The notes beneath the pieces were generated by a model. That model was not told the DNA's origin. It saw only the letters and a list, made by a program, of their open reading frames with translations, and made no database searches. Below are positions 46,211 to 54,197 of a DNA stretch of 64,000 nt, in pieces. The position numbers were made by a program, and so were the translations under genes. Position 1 is the first letter of the stretch, and each line of letters begins with the position of its first letter. This DNA comes from Alphaproteobacteria bacterium (GTDB taxonomy: Bacteria; Pseudomonadota; Alphaproteobacteria; UBA6615), in the NCBI GenBank assembly GCA_021774575.1, contig JAJFIX010000007.1:110534-174533 (forward strand), written 5' to 3'.

Positions 46211-47046
46211 AAAAATGGAACCTGATCATCGATGTCGCCAACTGCACCAATTGCAATCTCTGTACGCTGGCGCTGCAAGACGAACATGTCACCAACAGCT
46301 TTCCCGGCTATGCAGAGGAAATGCCCAAGCATGGCCATCGCTGGATTGAAATTCAGCGACGCGAGCGAGGCACCCCGCCGGTAACCGATGTCGCCTATCT
46401 GCCAACCATGTGCCAGCATTGCGATGAAGCGCCTTGCATTTCGGCGGCGCCGGACGCGATTGCCAAACGCCCCGACGGTATCGTGCTCATCGACCCGGTA
46501 AAATCCAAAGGACGGCGCGATATTGTCGATGCTTGTCCCTATGGCGCGATTTGGTGGAATGAGGATCGCCAGGTTCCCCAGCACTGGTTTTTCGACGCGC
46601 ATCTCCTGGACCAAGGTTGGGCCGAACCGAGATGCGTCACCGTGTGCGCGACCAATGCCCTTGAAGCAGTCAAAGTTGAAGATGCGGAAATGGAGCAACT
46701 CATCGCCCGCGAGCAGCTAGAGCCCCTGCGACCCGACCTCGATACCAAGCCGAGAATTCATTATAAAAACCTTTGGCGCTATGCTAGCTGCTTTATTGCC
46801 GGGACCGTTTCGGTCGAACGTGACGGGGTGGTTGATTGTTTGGAAGGGGCGAAAGTTTCCCTCCTAAGGGATGGGGAAATAGTGGCCACCCAAAACTCGG
46901 ATAATTATGGCGACTTCAAGATCGACCGTCTGGACGCCGACGGGGGCAACTATACCCTGAGCGTGACTGCGGCTGGATATACTGACCCTTTCATTGAACT
47001 GACCTTTGCCCAGTCGACCAATATTGGCGAAGTGCGCCTCTCCTAG
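46207..47046 (+). CDS. Transhydroxylase-like iron-sulfur small subunit
   Basis: A 279-residue electron-transfer subunit. Cys groups for [4Fe-4S] clusters are [25 protein letters not shown] and [10 protein letters not shown], together with further Cys, so about three clusters fit. The C-terminal ~85 residues ([37 protein letters not shown]) form a transthyretin/Cna-B-like beta domain. The same fusion is found in AthS of pyrogallol-phloroglucinol transhydroxylase (about 274 residues), which supports the identity of the pair. The start at 46207 overlaps the stop of the large subunit gene. No membrane anchor gene follows. Confidence 0.88.
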   Translation: MKKWNLIIDVANCTNCNLCTLALQDEHVTNSFPGYAEEMPKHGHRWIEIQRRERGTPPVTDVAYLPTMCQHCDEAPCISAAPDAIAKRPDGIVLIDPVKSKGRRDIVDACPYGAIWWNEDRQVPQHWFFDAHLLDQGWAEPRCVTVCATNALEAVKVEDAEMEQLIAREQLEPLRPDLDTKPRIHYKNLWRYASCFIAGTVSVERDGVVDCLEGAKVSLLRDGEIVATQNSDNYGDFKIDRLDADGGNYTLSVTAAGYTDPFIELTFAQSTNIGEVRLS

Positions 47047-47187
47047 CATGTACGCGGTGGCGGTCGGTCTAGGGTCGAATTGCGCGATCCCTTGAGCAAA
47101 GGGGCGTTATTCCATAGGATGCGGGCTGGCGATGCCCATCGTCACTAAGTTTGTTTCCAGGTGAATTTCATCATGCGGGAGGAAGCG

Positions 47188-47949
47188 ATGCTTTATTTAT
47201 GGGATAATCTTACGTGTTTGCAGGCACGGTTGCGCGGCGCGATCCGGCACAGCCTGATTGGATATGCAGTAGGCGCCGGGGTCATGGCGCTTGGCTTTAC
47301 ATCGGCTGGCGCCGTTGATCTTGAATTTGTCACCCATGTCGAAGCCGATATGTGGGAACAGGATGTCTTTGTTGACCTATCCGGCGCGGCAAGTAAGAGC
47401 GATGGTGTTTTTCGGGTCGGCCCGGCCAATTTTGCCGCGCTTGCAGAAACGCCGATCTTTGCCACCACCCAAACCCTCCACCATGATCCGGGCAATGAAG
47501 CTGCCGCCGGTCCCTATCCACGGGGGGAGAAATTAGATATGTCCCTGGGCGATTGGCTCTCGGCGACCGGATCCGGCAGCTATCAATGTGACGGTGGCGC
47601 GGCACGGGTCGAGGCGGCCTTCACCAATCTGGTGCCGAACGGCGTTTATACGATGTGGTATTTCTTTGTTCCGACACCGGCGGCGATCCCGTTTTCGACC
47701 TATGACCTGCCCGTTGGCGACCGGTCGGGACGTGAAAACGCCTTTTTTGCCGATGCCAGTGGTAACGCCTCGTTTGCACTTTCCCTTGCCGATTGTTTGC
47801 AAGGGAGTGGCAGTCAGCTCGCAGCGGGATTGGCCGTGGCGTGGCACAGTGATGGGACGACCTATGGGGCCTATCCGGGTGGATTTGGGCGCGCGACCCA
47901 TGTGCAGGTCTTCTTGATTTTGCCCCCCGATGACGATTTGAACGGCTAG
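47188..47949 (+). CDS. Exported protein of unknown function
   Basis: A 253-residue protein with a signal peptide (hydrophobic residues ~26-45, likely cleavage after SAGA). The mature region has many Gly, Asp and aromatic residues, two conserved-looking Cys (YQCDGG and LADCLQG) and strand-like segments (AFTNLVPNGVYTMWYFFVP, THVQVFLILPP) that suggest an all-beta fold. I do not recognise the family. The ATG at 47188 follows GGGAGGAAGCG. The gene lies 140 bases after the transhydroxylase-like small subunit on the same strand, so a periplasmic role in the same process is possible but unproven. Confidence 0.65.
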   Translation: MLYLWDNLTCLQARLRGAIRHSLIGYAVGAGVMALGFTSAGAVDLEFVTHVEADMWEQDVFVDLSGAASKSDGVFRVGPANFAALAETPIFATTQTLHHDPGNEAAAGPYPRGEKLDMSLGDWLSATGSGSYQCDGGAARVEAAFTNLVPNGVYTMWYFFVPTPAAIPFSTYDLPVGDRSGRENAFFADASGNASFALSLADCLQGSGSQLAAGLAVAWHSDGTTYGAYPGGFGRATHVQVFLILPPDDDLNG

Positions 47950-48060
47950 GATATACATATCGTTTTTTGAAACCTTTTCTTGCCGGGCTAAACGGGGGTA
48001 TCGTTAGGCTACTGGCATTTGGGAAAAGGGTTACAGAAAAATGAATGTGGGAGCGGCCAG

Positions 48061-49797
48061 GTGAACGCGTCGGGAATTCTATATGATGTCCTGATTTTCC
48101 TGGTCGCCGCCGTCGTTATTGTGCCGGTGTTTAAGCGGGCGCGTATGAGCCCGGTGCTGGGCTATCTGGCGGCGGGCATGCTGGTCGGCCCCCATGGGTT
48201 GGCGCTCATTCGCCAATCTGAGAGCGCGCAAACCCTTGCCGAATTCGGTGTTGTTTTCCTGCTTTTCATGGTTGGGCTGGAGTTTTCGGTGGGTCGCCTG
48301 CGGTCCCTGGGCCGGTATGTTTTTGGGCTCGGCGCTTTGCAAGTTTCGATAACCGCCTGTCTTTTTGGGTCCGCCGCATTCTTGTTGGGATTACCGGCTG
48401 AGGCGGCACTTATTATTGGCGGCGGTTTAGCGCTTTCTTCGACGGCGTTTGTCCTCCAACTACTAATTGAGCGGGGAGAACGGGCGACATCGTTCGGCAA
48501 TATCTCGTTTGCCATATTGCTTTTCCAGGATCTGGCCATCGTTCCATTGTTGATGTTGGTCACTGTGCTCGCCACCGGCGAAAGCTCCTTTGCCATGTCG
48601 ATGGGGTTCGCGCTGTTAAAGGCGGTCGCCGCACTGGTTGTGGTTATGGGACTTGGGCGGCTGATATTGCGCCCGGTCTATCGGATCATCGCCGAGACAC
48701 GCAGCGCCGAGCTTTTTGTCGCGACAACCTTGTTGGTCGTGCTCGGCACCGGGTGGGCGATGTCGTTGGTCGGCATATCGATGGTTTTGGGCGCTTTCCT
48801 TTCAGGATTGATTTTATCCGAGACCGAATACCGGCATCAGGTTGAAACCGACATCCGGCCATTCCGCGGCATTTTCCTCGGCCTGTTTTTCATGACCGTC
48901 GGCATGTCGATCGACCTCAATTTTATTTTCGGCGATTGGTTTCGGGTCCTGGCCTTGGTAGTAGGCTTAATTGCGATCAAGGGCTTGGTGACCACAATTT
49001 TATGCCGGGGATTTGGGTTAAGGCTGGGCGAGGCGGTTCGGGTTGGATTGTTGCTCTCCCAAGGTGGCGAATTTGGCTTCATACTTTTTCTGACCGCCAA
49101 TTCTCTGGGCCTGCTCTCCATCGAAACAACGCAAATATTGCTCGCCGGGGTGACGCTAACGATGGTTGCGACCCCGGTTTTGGCCTATATCGGCGCCCGG
49201 TTCTCCGCCTACCAAAATAGGCGAGACAACGCCGCGGTGGCTGGTAGCGATCAAATAGACGAAGGCTTACACGATCATATTTTGATCGCCGGCTTCGGCC
49301 GCGTCGGTCAGACCGTGGCCAAAATTCTGGCCGCCGGCGGTATTTCATATGTCGCCCTGGACTTAGAAGCCGGGCGAATTTCAGCCTGCCGAACCAAGGG
49401 CATGCCGGTTTTTTACGGCAATGCCAGCCACATCGAAATCCTGCGAGCCGCCGGGGCCGGACAGGCCAGAGGCGCCGTTGTCACCATCGATCAGCCCGCC
49501 ACCGCCGACCGGATTGTTGCCGCCTTGCGTGTTTCGTTCCCCGAACTCCCGGTTTTCGCCCGTGCCCGCGACCTGCCCCATGGCCGCCGCCTGGAGGCCG
49601 AAGGCGCGACCCAAGCCGTCCCAGAAACTCTGGAGGCCAGCCTGCAGCTCGGTGCCATCACCATGACGTCACTGGGCACCAGTTCCGATGAAGTCCTTGG
49701 CATTATCGAGGATCTCCGCGAAGACGATTACAACGCCCTGCGCGATATCATCTCCCATCCTCCGAGCTTCAGCCAGGGGTCAAGGCCCGCCAAATGA
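48061..49797 (+). CDS. KefB-type CPA2 cation/proton antiporter
   Basis: A 578-residue CPA2 antiporter. Twelve or so membrane helices occupy residues 1-385, with the family segments YLAAGMLVGPHGLALI, FLLFMVGLEFS and ALSSTAFVLQLL, then FLSGLILSETEYRHQVE. The C-terminal RCK/TrkA-N domain follows with the nucleotide fold DHILIAGFGRVGQTVAKIL and later GNASHIEILRAAGA. A GTG at 48061 has GGGAG seven bases upstream; the longer frame begins with TTG at 48019. KefB/KefC-type proteins export potassium and are gated by glutathione adducts or nucleotides. No KefF/KefG ancillary gene is adjacent. The end overlaps a small gene on the other strand. Confidence 0.9.
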   Translation: MNASGILYDVLIFLVAAVVIVPVFKRARMSPVLGYLAAGMLVGPHGLALIRQSESAQTLAEFGVVFLLFMVGLEFSVGRLRSLGRYVFGLGALQVSITACLFGSAAFLLGLPAEAALIIGGGLALSSTAFVLQLLIERGERATSFGNISFAILLFQDLAIVPLLMLVTVLATGESSFAMSMGFALLKAVAALVVVMGLGRLILRPVYRIIAETRSAELFVATTLLVVLGTGWAMSLVGISMVLGAFLSGLILSETEYRHQVETDIRPFRGIFLGLFFMTVGMSIDLNFIFGDWFRVLALVVGLIAIKGLVTTILCRGFGLRLGEAVRVGLLLSQGGEFGFILFLTANSLGLLSIETTQILLAGVTLTMVATPVLAYIGARFSAYQNRRDNAAVAGSDQIDEGLHDHILIAGFGRVGQTVAKILAAGGISYVALDLEAGRISACRTKGMPVFYGNASHIEILRAAGAGQARGAVVTIDQPATADRIVAALRVSFPELPVFARARDLPHGRRLEAEGATQAVPETLEASLQLGAITMTSLGTSSDEVLGIIEDLREDDYNALRDIISHPPSFSQGSRPAK

Positions 49798-49924
49798 CAT
49801 AAAGCCAGCCAAAAAACCCGTGAACAATGGCAAATATGATCGACTGATGCACATGGTACGAAATGACCATGGCCAGGGCGGAGCCAAAGCTGAGCCCCCC
49901 GGCGACAAAATATCTTGCGGTCAT
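49769..49924 (-). CDS. 51-residue membrane protein
   Basis: A short protein with two hydrophobic segments: MTARYFVAGGLSFGSALAMV and an aromatic, His-containing helix QSIIFAIVHGFFGWLYVIW. GAGG lies 8 bases before the ATG, and the pattern ISYHVHQSI followed by HGFFGWLYVIW looks conserved in similar small alphaproteobacterial proteins I have seen. The function is unknown. Its 3' end overlaps the KefB-type gene by 29 bases on the opposite strand. Confidence 0.6.
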   Translation of the reverse strand: MTARYFVAGGLSFGSALAMVISYHVHQSIIFAIVHGFFGWLYVIWRALTPG

Positions 49925-50290
49925 ATGCAGGTCCTCAATTTGAGCATTTACATGTTGGGTGGTTCTGCGCCTGTCATTCCATGGGAGGGTATCATATTGG
50001 GGCTTTGGCCGCACGGTAGGTTTGTTTCGTCGGGCGTGGCGCCGCTGCAAGATTGAGATATGACCGACAAAACAGTGCGGATATCAAGTTCTGTAATCCA
50101 ATGGTAATGATATAGTAAAAATTATATATTAATGTAGTGCTGTAATCAATAAATATTAACTATTATTAACGCTACAAAGAAAAAATGATATTGTTATTTG
50201 AAATATATCACCTAGACTAGGCTTGGCCCTGCGAAAAACGTTTTCTTTTTGCCGGGCGACCATCTTGATCGATGGTGTGTATTTAAATGA
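49925..50290. other. Intergenic region with phased TTAA motif
   Basis: No gene was seen. The segment 50100-50220 is A+T rich. It contains TTAA at 50156 and 50166 (TTAACTATTATTAAC), the same 10-bp spacing as in the cluster at 53.2 kb. It probably includes the promoter of the gene at 50291. Confidence 0.4.
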
Positions 50291-50806
50291 ATGGAGTACT
50301 TTATATCTGTATCAATTAAAAAAATAACTGGAATTGTCGCCCCGGCCGTCGTCGGCCTGGCCCTGGTTCTCGGCGCATCCAGCGCGCTGACCGTGATTGC
50401 TAGTGGAGATGCTCTGGCGCAAGACCGTAGTCGGGGAGATTTTGATCGCGGTGACGGTGATCGAGATGTTCAAGTTCTTCCAGAAATTCTAGGTACCATA
50501 GCCTTCCTTGATCTCCCAAGGCGCCCCAGGCTTCGCTCCCGCTTATGTAGCCCAGGTGATACCGCGCAAATTTGTCAGGAACAGGAGGCATATGACTATG
50601 CCCTAAGTATTCGTATTTCTGAAATAAACATGCATTATTCTGCCGAGGAGCGCCGACGGCGCGATTTCGAAGCGCGTTCTAGTCGTCAGATACGCGGGCA
50701 TTTAAACGGTCTTAGCCTATATGAAACTCGTGATGCGCCTCGTATCCAGCGAAATTGTGAAATAGCTGGAGGGGGTTCGCTTGTGGTTTGTAACCGCGGC
50801 AACTAA
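50291..50806 (+). CDS. Small exported basic protein of unknown function
   Basis: A 171-residue protein with a long hydrophobic N-terminus (residues ~10-42) ending in DALAQ, a likely signal-peptidase site. The mature part starts with an Asp/Arg/Gly-rich stretch (DRSRGDFDRGDGDRD) and has several Cys (CSPGDTAQICQEQ, NCEIAGGGSLVVC) that may pair. I do not recognise a family. It is alone on its strand between the antiporter and a convergent hydrolase. Confidence 0.55.
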   Translation: MEYFISVSIKKITGIVAPAVVGLALVLGASSALTVIASGDALAQDRSRGDFDRGDGDRDVQVLPEILGTIAFLDLPRRPRLRSRLCSPGDTAQICQEQEAYDYALSIRISEINMHYSAEERRRRDFEARSSRQIRGHLNGLSLYETRDAPRIQRNCEIAGGGSLVVCNRGN

Positions 50807-50835
50807 TAGGCGTTAACCGGCTCGTGCGGTTTGGT

Positions 50836-51639
50836 TCATTCAATCGACATAAATTCCATGGCGACCCGGCTGGCACTGTGGTCATAGAGGTCGTCATGGT
50901 CGGCATTGGGATAAAAGACCCCGCGTTTCGGCGGCCGGGCGGCAGCGAGTAGCGCCCGGCCGTGCCGGACGGGGACGGTGGTATCTCGGTCGCCGTGCAG
51001 GATAAGCAGGGGCGCGCCGATGGTGCTTATCTTGGCTAAATTGTCAAACTGGTCACGAACCAGAAAACGGGCGGGCACGTACCAGTATCTCTGTTGAGCG
51101 ATGTCGGGGATTGAGGTAAAGGGGGCTTCCAGGATGACGCCGCCAACCGGTGTCTCCACAGCCATTTGGACGGCTGGACCGCTGCCAATGGATTCGCCAT
51201 AGACGAATATATCCGCGCTCGCCACGCCGGTTTGTTTGAGCAGCGCCAGACCGGCGCGGGCGTCCCGGTAAAGTCCTTGTTCGCTGGGCCGCCCCGGATT
51301 GCCGCCATAGCCGCGCCAGGACACGAGTAGGACGCCGTAACCGGCGTCGAGAAAAGGGCGGACTTTGTGGCCACGATATCCGATATGGCCGCCATTGCCG
51401 TGCAGGTAGAGGAGGGTCGGCAATCCGGCCTTGGTAGGTGGTCGATACCAGGCGCGGAGATCGAGCCCATCCTCGGTGGTCAGGGTGACCTCCCGCATAT
51501 CTTCCGACCCAGCGCGGATGCGAGATGGAACGGACCTATCGGGACGATAGATCAATCGCCGTTGGCCAAGATACATCGCTCCGCCGAACACCCCGTACCC
51601 GGCAGCACAATAGAGTAGAATTTCTGGGAAAAGAGGCAT
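50836..51639 (-). CDS. Membrane-anchored alpha/beta hydrolase
   Basis: A 267-residue serine hydrolase. One membrane segment at the N-terminus (residues 5-24) is followed by the fold. The oxyanion loop is LLYLHGNGGHIG, the nucleophile elbow YGESIGSGPA (GxSxG), the acidic residue is in LILHGDRDTTVP and the catalytic His in NADHDDLYD. The layout fits the ABHD13/BEM46/YfhR group. The start at 51639 (MPLFPEILLYC) fits the family; the open frame to 51825 runs into the next gene. It is 25 bases from the end of the TPR gene on the same strand and may be co-transcribed. The substrate is unknown; esters or thioesters are likely. Confidence 0.85.
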   Translation of the reverse strand: MPLFPEILLYCAAGYGVFGGAMYLGQRRLIYRPDRSVPSRIRAGSEDMREVTLTTEDGLDLRAWYRPPTKAGLPTLLYLHGNGGHIGYRGHKVRPFLDAGYGVLLVSWRGYGGNPGRPSEQGLYRDARAGLALLKQTGVASADIFVYGESIGSGPAVQMAVETPVGGVILEAPFTSIPDIAQQRYWYVPARFLVRDQFDNLAKISTIGAPLLILHGDRDTTVPVRHGRALLAAARPPKRGVFYPNADHDDLYDHSASRVAMEFMSIE

Positions 51640-51664
51640 TTGGCTGACTGTGGTCTGCGCCCGG

Positions 51665-52534
51665 TTACTCGGCCGGTTCGATGCGCGTACCTGTCCAGGT
51701 GCGGCCCATGGCGCCGTCGCAGACACCGAAGGTGCCGTCAAAACTGGTGAAATCGTCATTGAATATAAATTCGAATTTGCCCCAGGTATTGCGCCCTTCA
51801 AAGTCGGTTTCGCAGGGGGTGCCAAAGGTCTCGGTTATCCAGGTCCCGGTTAATGCAAGGCCATCCAATCGACCGACCAGTCGTCCAGACTCGCTGCCTG
51901 TCGAAGACCCAATTCGATAATCGGCCCGTACCTGGCCGATGACCGTTTCGGGCAATACCATCTCGCCGGTAAAGATAAAGATGAAAGCGGTTGTCTGGGT
52001 GTGGGACCATGTGCCGCCGATCCCGGTTCCCTCCAAGGCAACAAGGGCCAGGCGTGAGGCCGTGCGATTTTCGATGGCCGTTGCAAGGCCCGGTTCTACC
52101 CCAAGCGCCAGGTCGAATTGAGCCAAGGCATTGTTATGATCGCCGAGGGCGGCGTAAGCGACACCGAGGTTATTAAAAATTATGGCACTGCCCCCCTCGT
52201 CTTCCCCCCCGCCCAACGCCAGACCTTGAGTATAATCCTTGATTGAGTTTGCATGCAGGCCGAGGGTTAGAAATACACCACCCCGCTCAAAGAACACGAA
52301 GGCACGGTCTTCATTGGTCAGGTCTCGGGATCCCAGGGCAGACGTGAATAAGCGTATCGCTTCTTCAAGGTCACCATCTTCTATTGCGTTGACGCCGGCC
52401 AAAGCGTCGTCTCGCCCCTCTGCTATTGCGACGGAATTTGCTGCCGCAAACAGTAAGACTGTGAAAAAGAGTGCAAAGGCACTGCTCACCAGGGCGCGAC
52501 GCCATATTGCTCCGCCGTAATAGATGCCGGTCAT
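51665..52534 (-). CDS. Exported TPR-repeat protein
   Basis: A 289-residue protein with a signal peptide or anchor (residues ~14-38, ending SVAIAEG). TPR-like repeats cover residues ~40-155: DGDLEEAIRLFTSALGS, GLHANSIKDYTQGLALG, and GDHNNALAQFDLALGVEPG. The C-terminal ~125 residues are beta rich with Gly and Thr (GTWSHTQTTAFIFIFTGEM, GLALTGTWITETFGTPC), a small beta-barrel-like part, with paired Cys. The start has GAGGAAATGCG upstream. It lies upstream of the alpha/beta hydrolase gene on the same strand. The function is unknown; protein-protein interaction at the envelope is likely. Confidence 0.7.
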   Translation of the reverse strand: MTGIYYGGAIWRRALVSSAFALFFTVLLFAAANSVAIAEGRDDALAGVNAIEDGDLEEAIRLFTSALGSRDLTNEDRAFVFFERGGVFLTLGLHANSIKDYTQGLALGGGEDEGGSAIIFNNLGVAYAALGDHNNALAQFDLALGVEPGLATAIENRTASRLALVALEGTGIGGTWSHTQTTAFIFIFTGEMVLPETVIGQVRADYRIGSSTGSESGRLVGRLDGLALTGTWITETFGTPCETDFEGRNTWGKFEFIFNDDFTSFDGTFGVCDGAMGRTWTGTRIEPAE

Positions 52535-52638
52535 CGCATTTCCTCTTGTTCTATGCTGCGAAATTGCCGCGTCTGGGACTCCGTTATACCAGTTTTGCAA
52601 AAATCAGGCGCTTATTGATCTCCTTATGCTGAGTTATC

Positions 52639-53175
52639 CTAACGAACCTGTTGCTCATTTATCGACCGCTCAATGGCCACTAGCCAGGCGTCGATCCGTC
52701 GCCGATTAACGCCAAAATCCGAATGGCCGACGAGGGCGTGCGAATATAGGGCGAGCGTTGATCGATCGCCAGAGAGCGCAAAAATTTGCACATCTATAAT
52801 ATCGGGAAAGCCGAAAATCAGCGAGCGCTGGAGATATCGATAGCTCATTTCCTCAATATTCTGGTTGATTATGTGGACCCGGTTTTCTTGGGACACCATA
52901 TTTTGCACGCGGACGGCAAGGTCGCGGGCCGGTATATGGTAGACCGGGCTGTTCCGGTCTGGCGTACCGGCGCACAATTGGGGTGGGCAGACCAAATATT
53001 GGTTCGGCGAAGTTGATTTTCTAAGCGTTGAAAAATCAACCGGCGCACGATCACCCGCATCTTGCGTGGATATTCGTATCGCGAGTACGGCGATAGCGAC
53101 CAGAATGAGCCCGATACAGCAGCTGCGTCTAATATTTCCGCGTGTCAGAAATTGTTTCAAATTAAGGCTTCCCAA
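52639..53175 (-). CDS. DUF1499 family membrane-anchored protein
   Basis: A 178-residue protein with one N-terminal membrane segment (residues ~18-36). The conserved DUF1499 block is present: STSPNQYLVCPPQLCAGTPD with paired Cys, then FPDIIDVQIFALSGDRSTLA and VGHSDFGVNRRRIDAWL. The function of the family is not known. The frame begins with TTG at 53175; a TTG at 53160 with GGGAAG upstream is another option, so the start is uncertain. It is divergent from the peptidoglycan-binding gene and shares an A+T-rich regulatory region with it. Confidence 0.8.
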   Translation of the reverse strand: MGSLNLKQFLTRGNIRRSCCIGLILVAIAVLAIRISTQDAGDRAPVDFSTLRKSTSPNQYLVCPPQLCAGTPDRNSPVYHIPARDLAVRVQNMVSQENRVHIINQNIEEMSYRYLQRSLIFGFPDIIDVQIFALSGDRSTLALYSHALVGHSDFGVNRRRIDAWLVAIERSINEQQVR

Positions 53176-53225
53176 GAATATTAGTTTCGGGTATTAATAC
53201 TTTGTTTACTTTATCATCTTCTTCA

Positions 53226-53265
53226 TTAAGTTAATAATTATTAATAACGGTTAATAATTATTAAA
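53226..53265. promoter_or_regulatory. Phased TTAA/palindrome cluster
   Basis: TTAA occurs at 53231, 53241, 53251 and 53261, exactly ten bases apart, with one more at 53226. Two perfect copies of the palindrome TTAATAATTATTAA start at 53231 and 53251. The cluster lies in the divergent promoter region between the DUF1499 gene and the peptidoglycan-binding gene. Confidence 0.6.
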
Positions 53266-53378
53266 TAATAAGAGAAGCAATTAGCTTCCGTCAGTTCGTA
53301 TTGGTGTTTATGGGCGTTTGCCCAATGTCGCGGCGCTAAATCGCGATTGTAGGTCTAATACTAACCGAGGGGACTGGC

Positions 53379-53999
53379 ATGTTTGGTATTCATACTGGCG
53401 CAAACCAAAATATTAAAAATGACGTATCCGAGACAGATATAAATTTGTCGATCATTACTAGGATTTCTTTTGCTCTTGTCGTTACCGGGGCGGGAATTTC
53501 CACAATCGCTCTGCTCGACGCTTTCTTGCCGGCAAATCTATATGTCTACTCAGTGCTCGATAACCTCCATGCGTCGGTCGTTGGGTTGACTCTTTCCCTG
53601 ATCGCGGCTGCCGGTATTGCCGAAGCGATTATTGGTATGCAAGGCGCCGCCGGCCGCAATTCAAATGGATTAACCGCCGTTGCCCTGGCACCGAGCATGA
53701 ACAAGCAACTCGATGCAGAACGCCTACAGGCGATGCTGCATGTCTTGCGTTATCCTGTTCGTATCGACGGCGAATTCGGCCCGGCAACCGCGCGCGCGAT
53801 CCAAGATTTCCAACGGGATGCTGAATTGGCAATTGATGGAAATGTTGGCCCTCTGACCCTTGAGGCAATGCAGAAGAAAATTGAATTTTCCGGTCGTAGC
53901 GACTGGGTTCTGCAGATCTTGCAGGAAAACCAGCCGATGCGAATGCAGGCTGCCCCTGTTCTTTCTTTGGTCGGTGCTCCTCGGGCTCGGGCAAGCTGA
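53379..53999 (+). CDS. Peptidoglycan-binding domain membrane protein
   Basis: A 206-residue protein with two membrane segments (residues ~27-46 and ~64-88). A PG_binding_1 domain follows at residues ~110-165: LQAMLHVLRYPVRIDGEFGP, ATARAIQDFQRDAELAIDG and NVGPLTLEAM, with the usual DGxFGPxT pattern and the second VGPxT. No catalytic domain is attached. It probably anchors or senses the cell wall. The ATG at 53379 follows GAGGGGAC. It is divergent from the DUF1499 gene. Confidence 0.8.
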   Translation: MFGIHTGANQNIKNDVSETDINLSIITRISFALVVTGAGISTIALLDAFLPANLYVYSVLDNLHASVVGLTLSLIAAAGIAEAIIGMQGAAGRNSNGLTAVALAPSMNKQLDAERLQAMLHVLRYPVRIDGEFGPATARAIQDFQRDAELAIDGNVGPLTLEAMQKKIEFSGRSDWVLQILQENQPMRMQAAPVLSLVGAPRARAS

Positions 54000-54197
54000 T
54001 CCACGAATATGGGTAATCAACAAAGTTATTAGTCTCAAAGTAACTGGGGCGCGTTTTCCTAAGTTAGCGCCGGGAAATCGCGTCCTCATTTTTGGGTAAT
54101 TTGGGGCATTGATGGGCGGGTGAATAGTAATCGACCGCGCGCCAATAAAATTTGCTATAGCTCACCCCATGACGGCGATTTCAAAAATTTCTGACAC

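Noticed and set aside
49688..50056. 122-codon plus-strand open frame
   Set aside because: It overlaps the antiporter end and the better supported 51-residue gene on the other strand.
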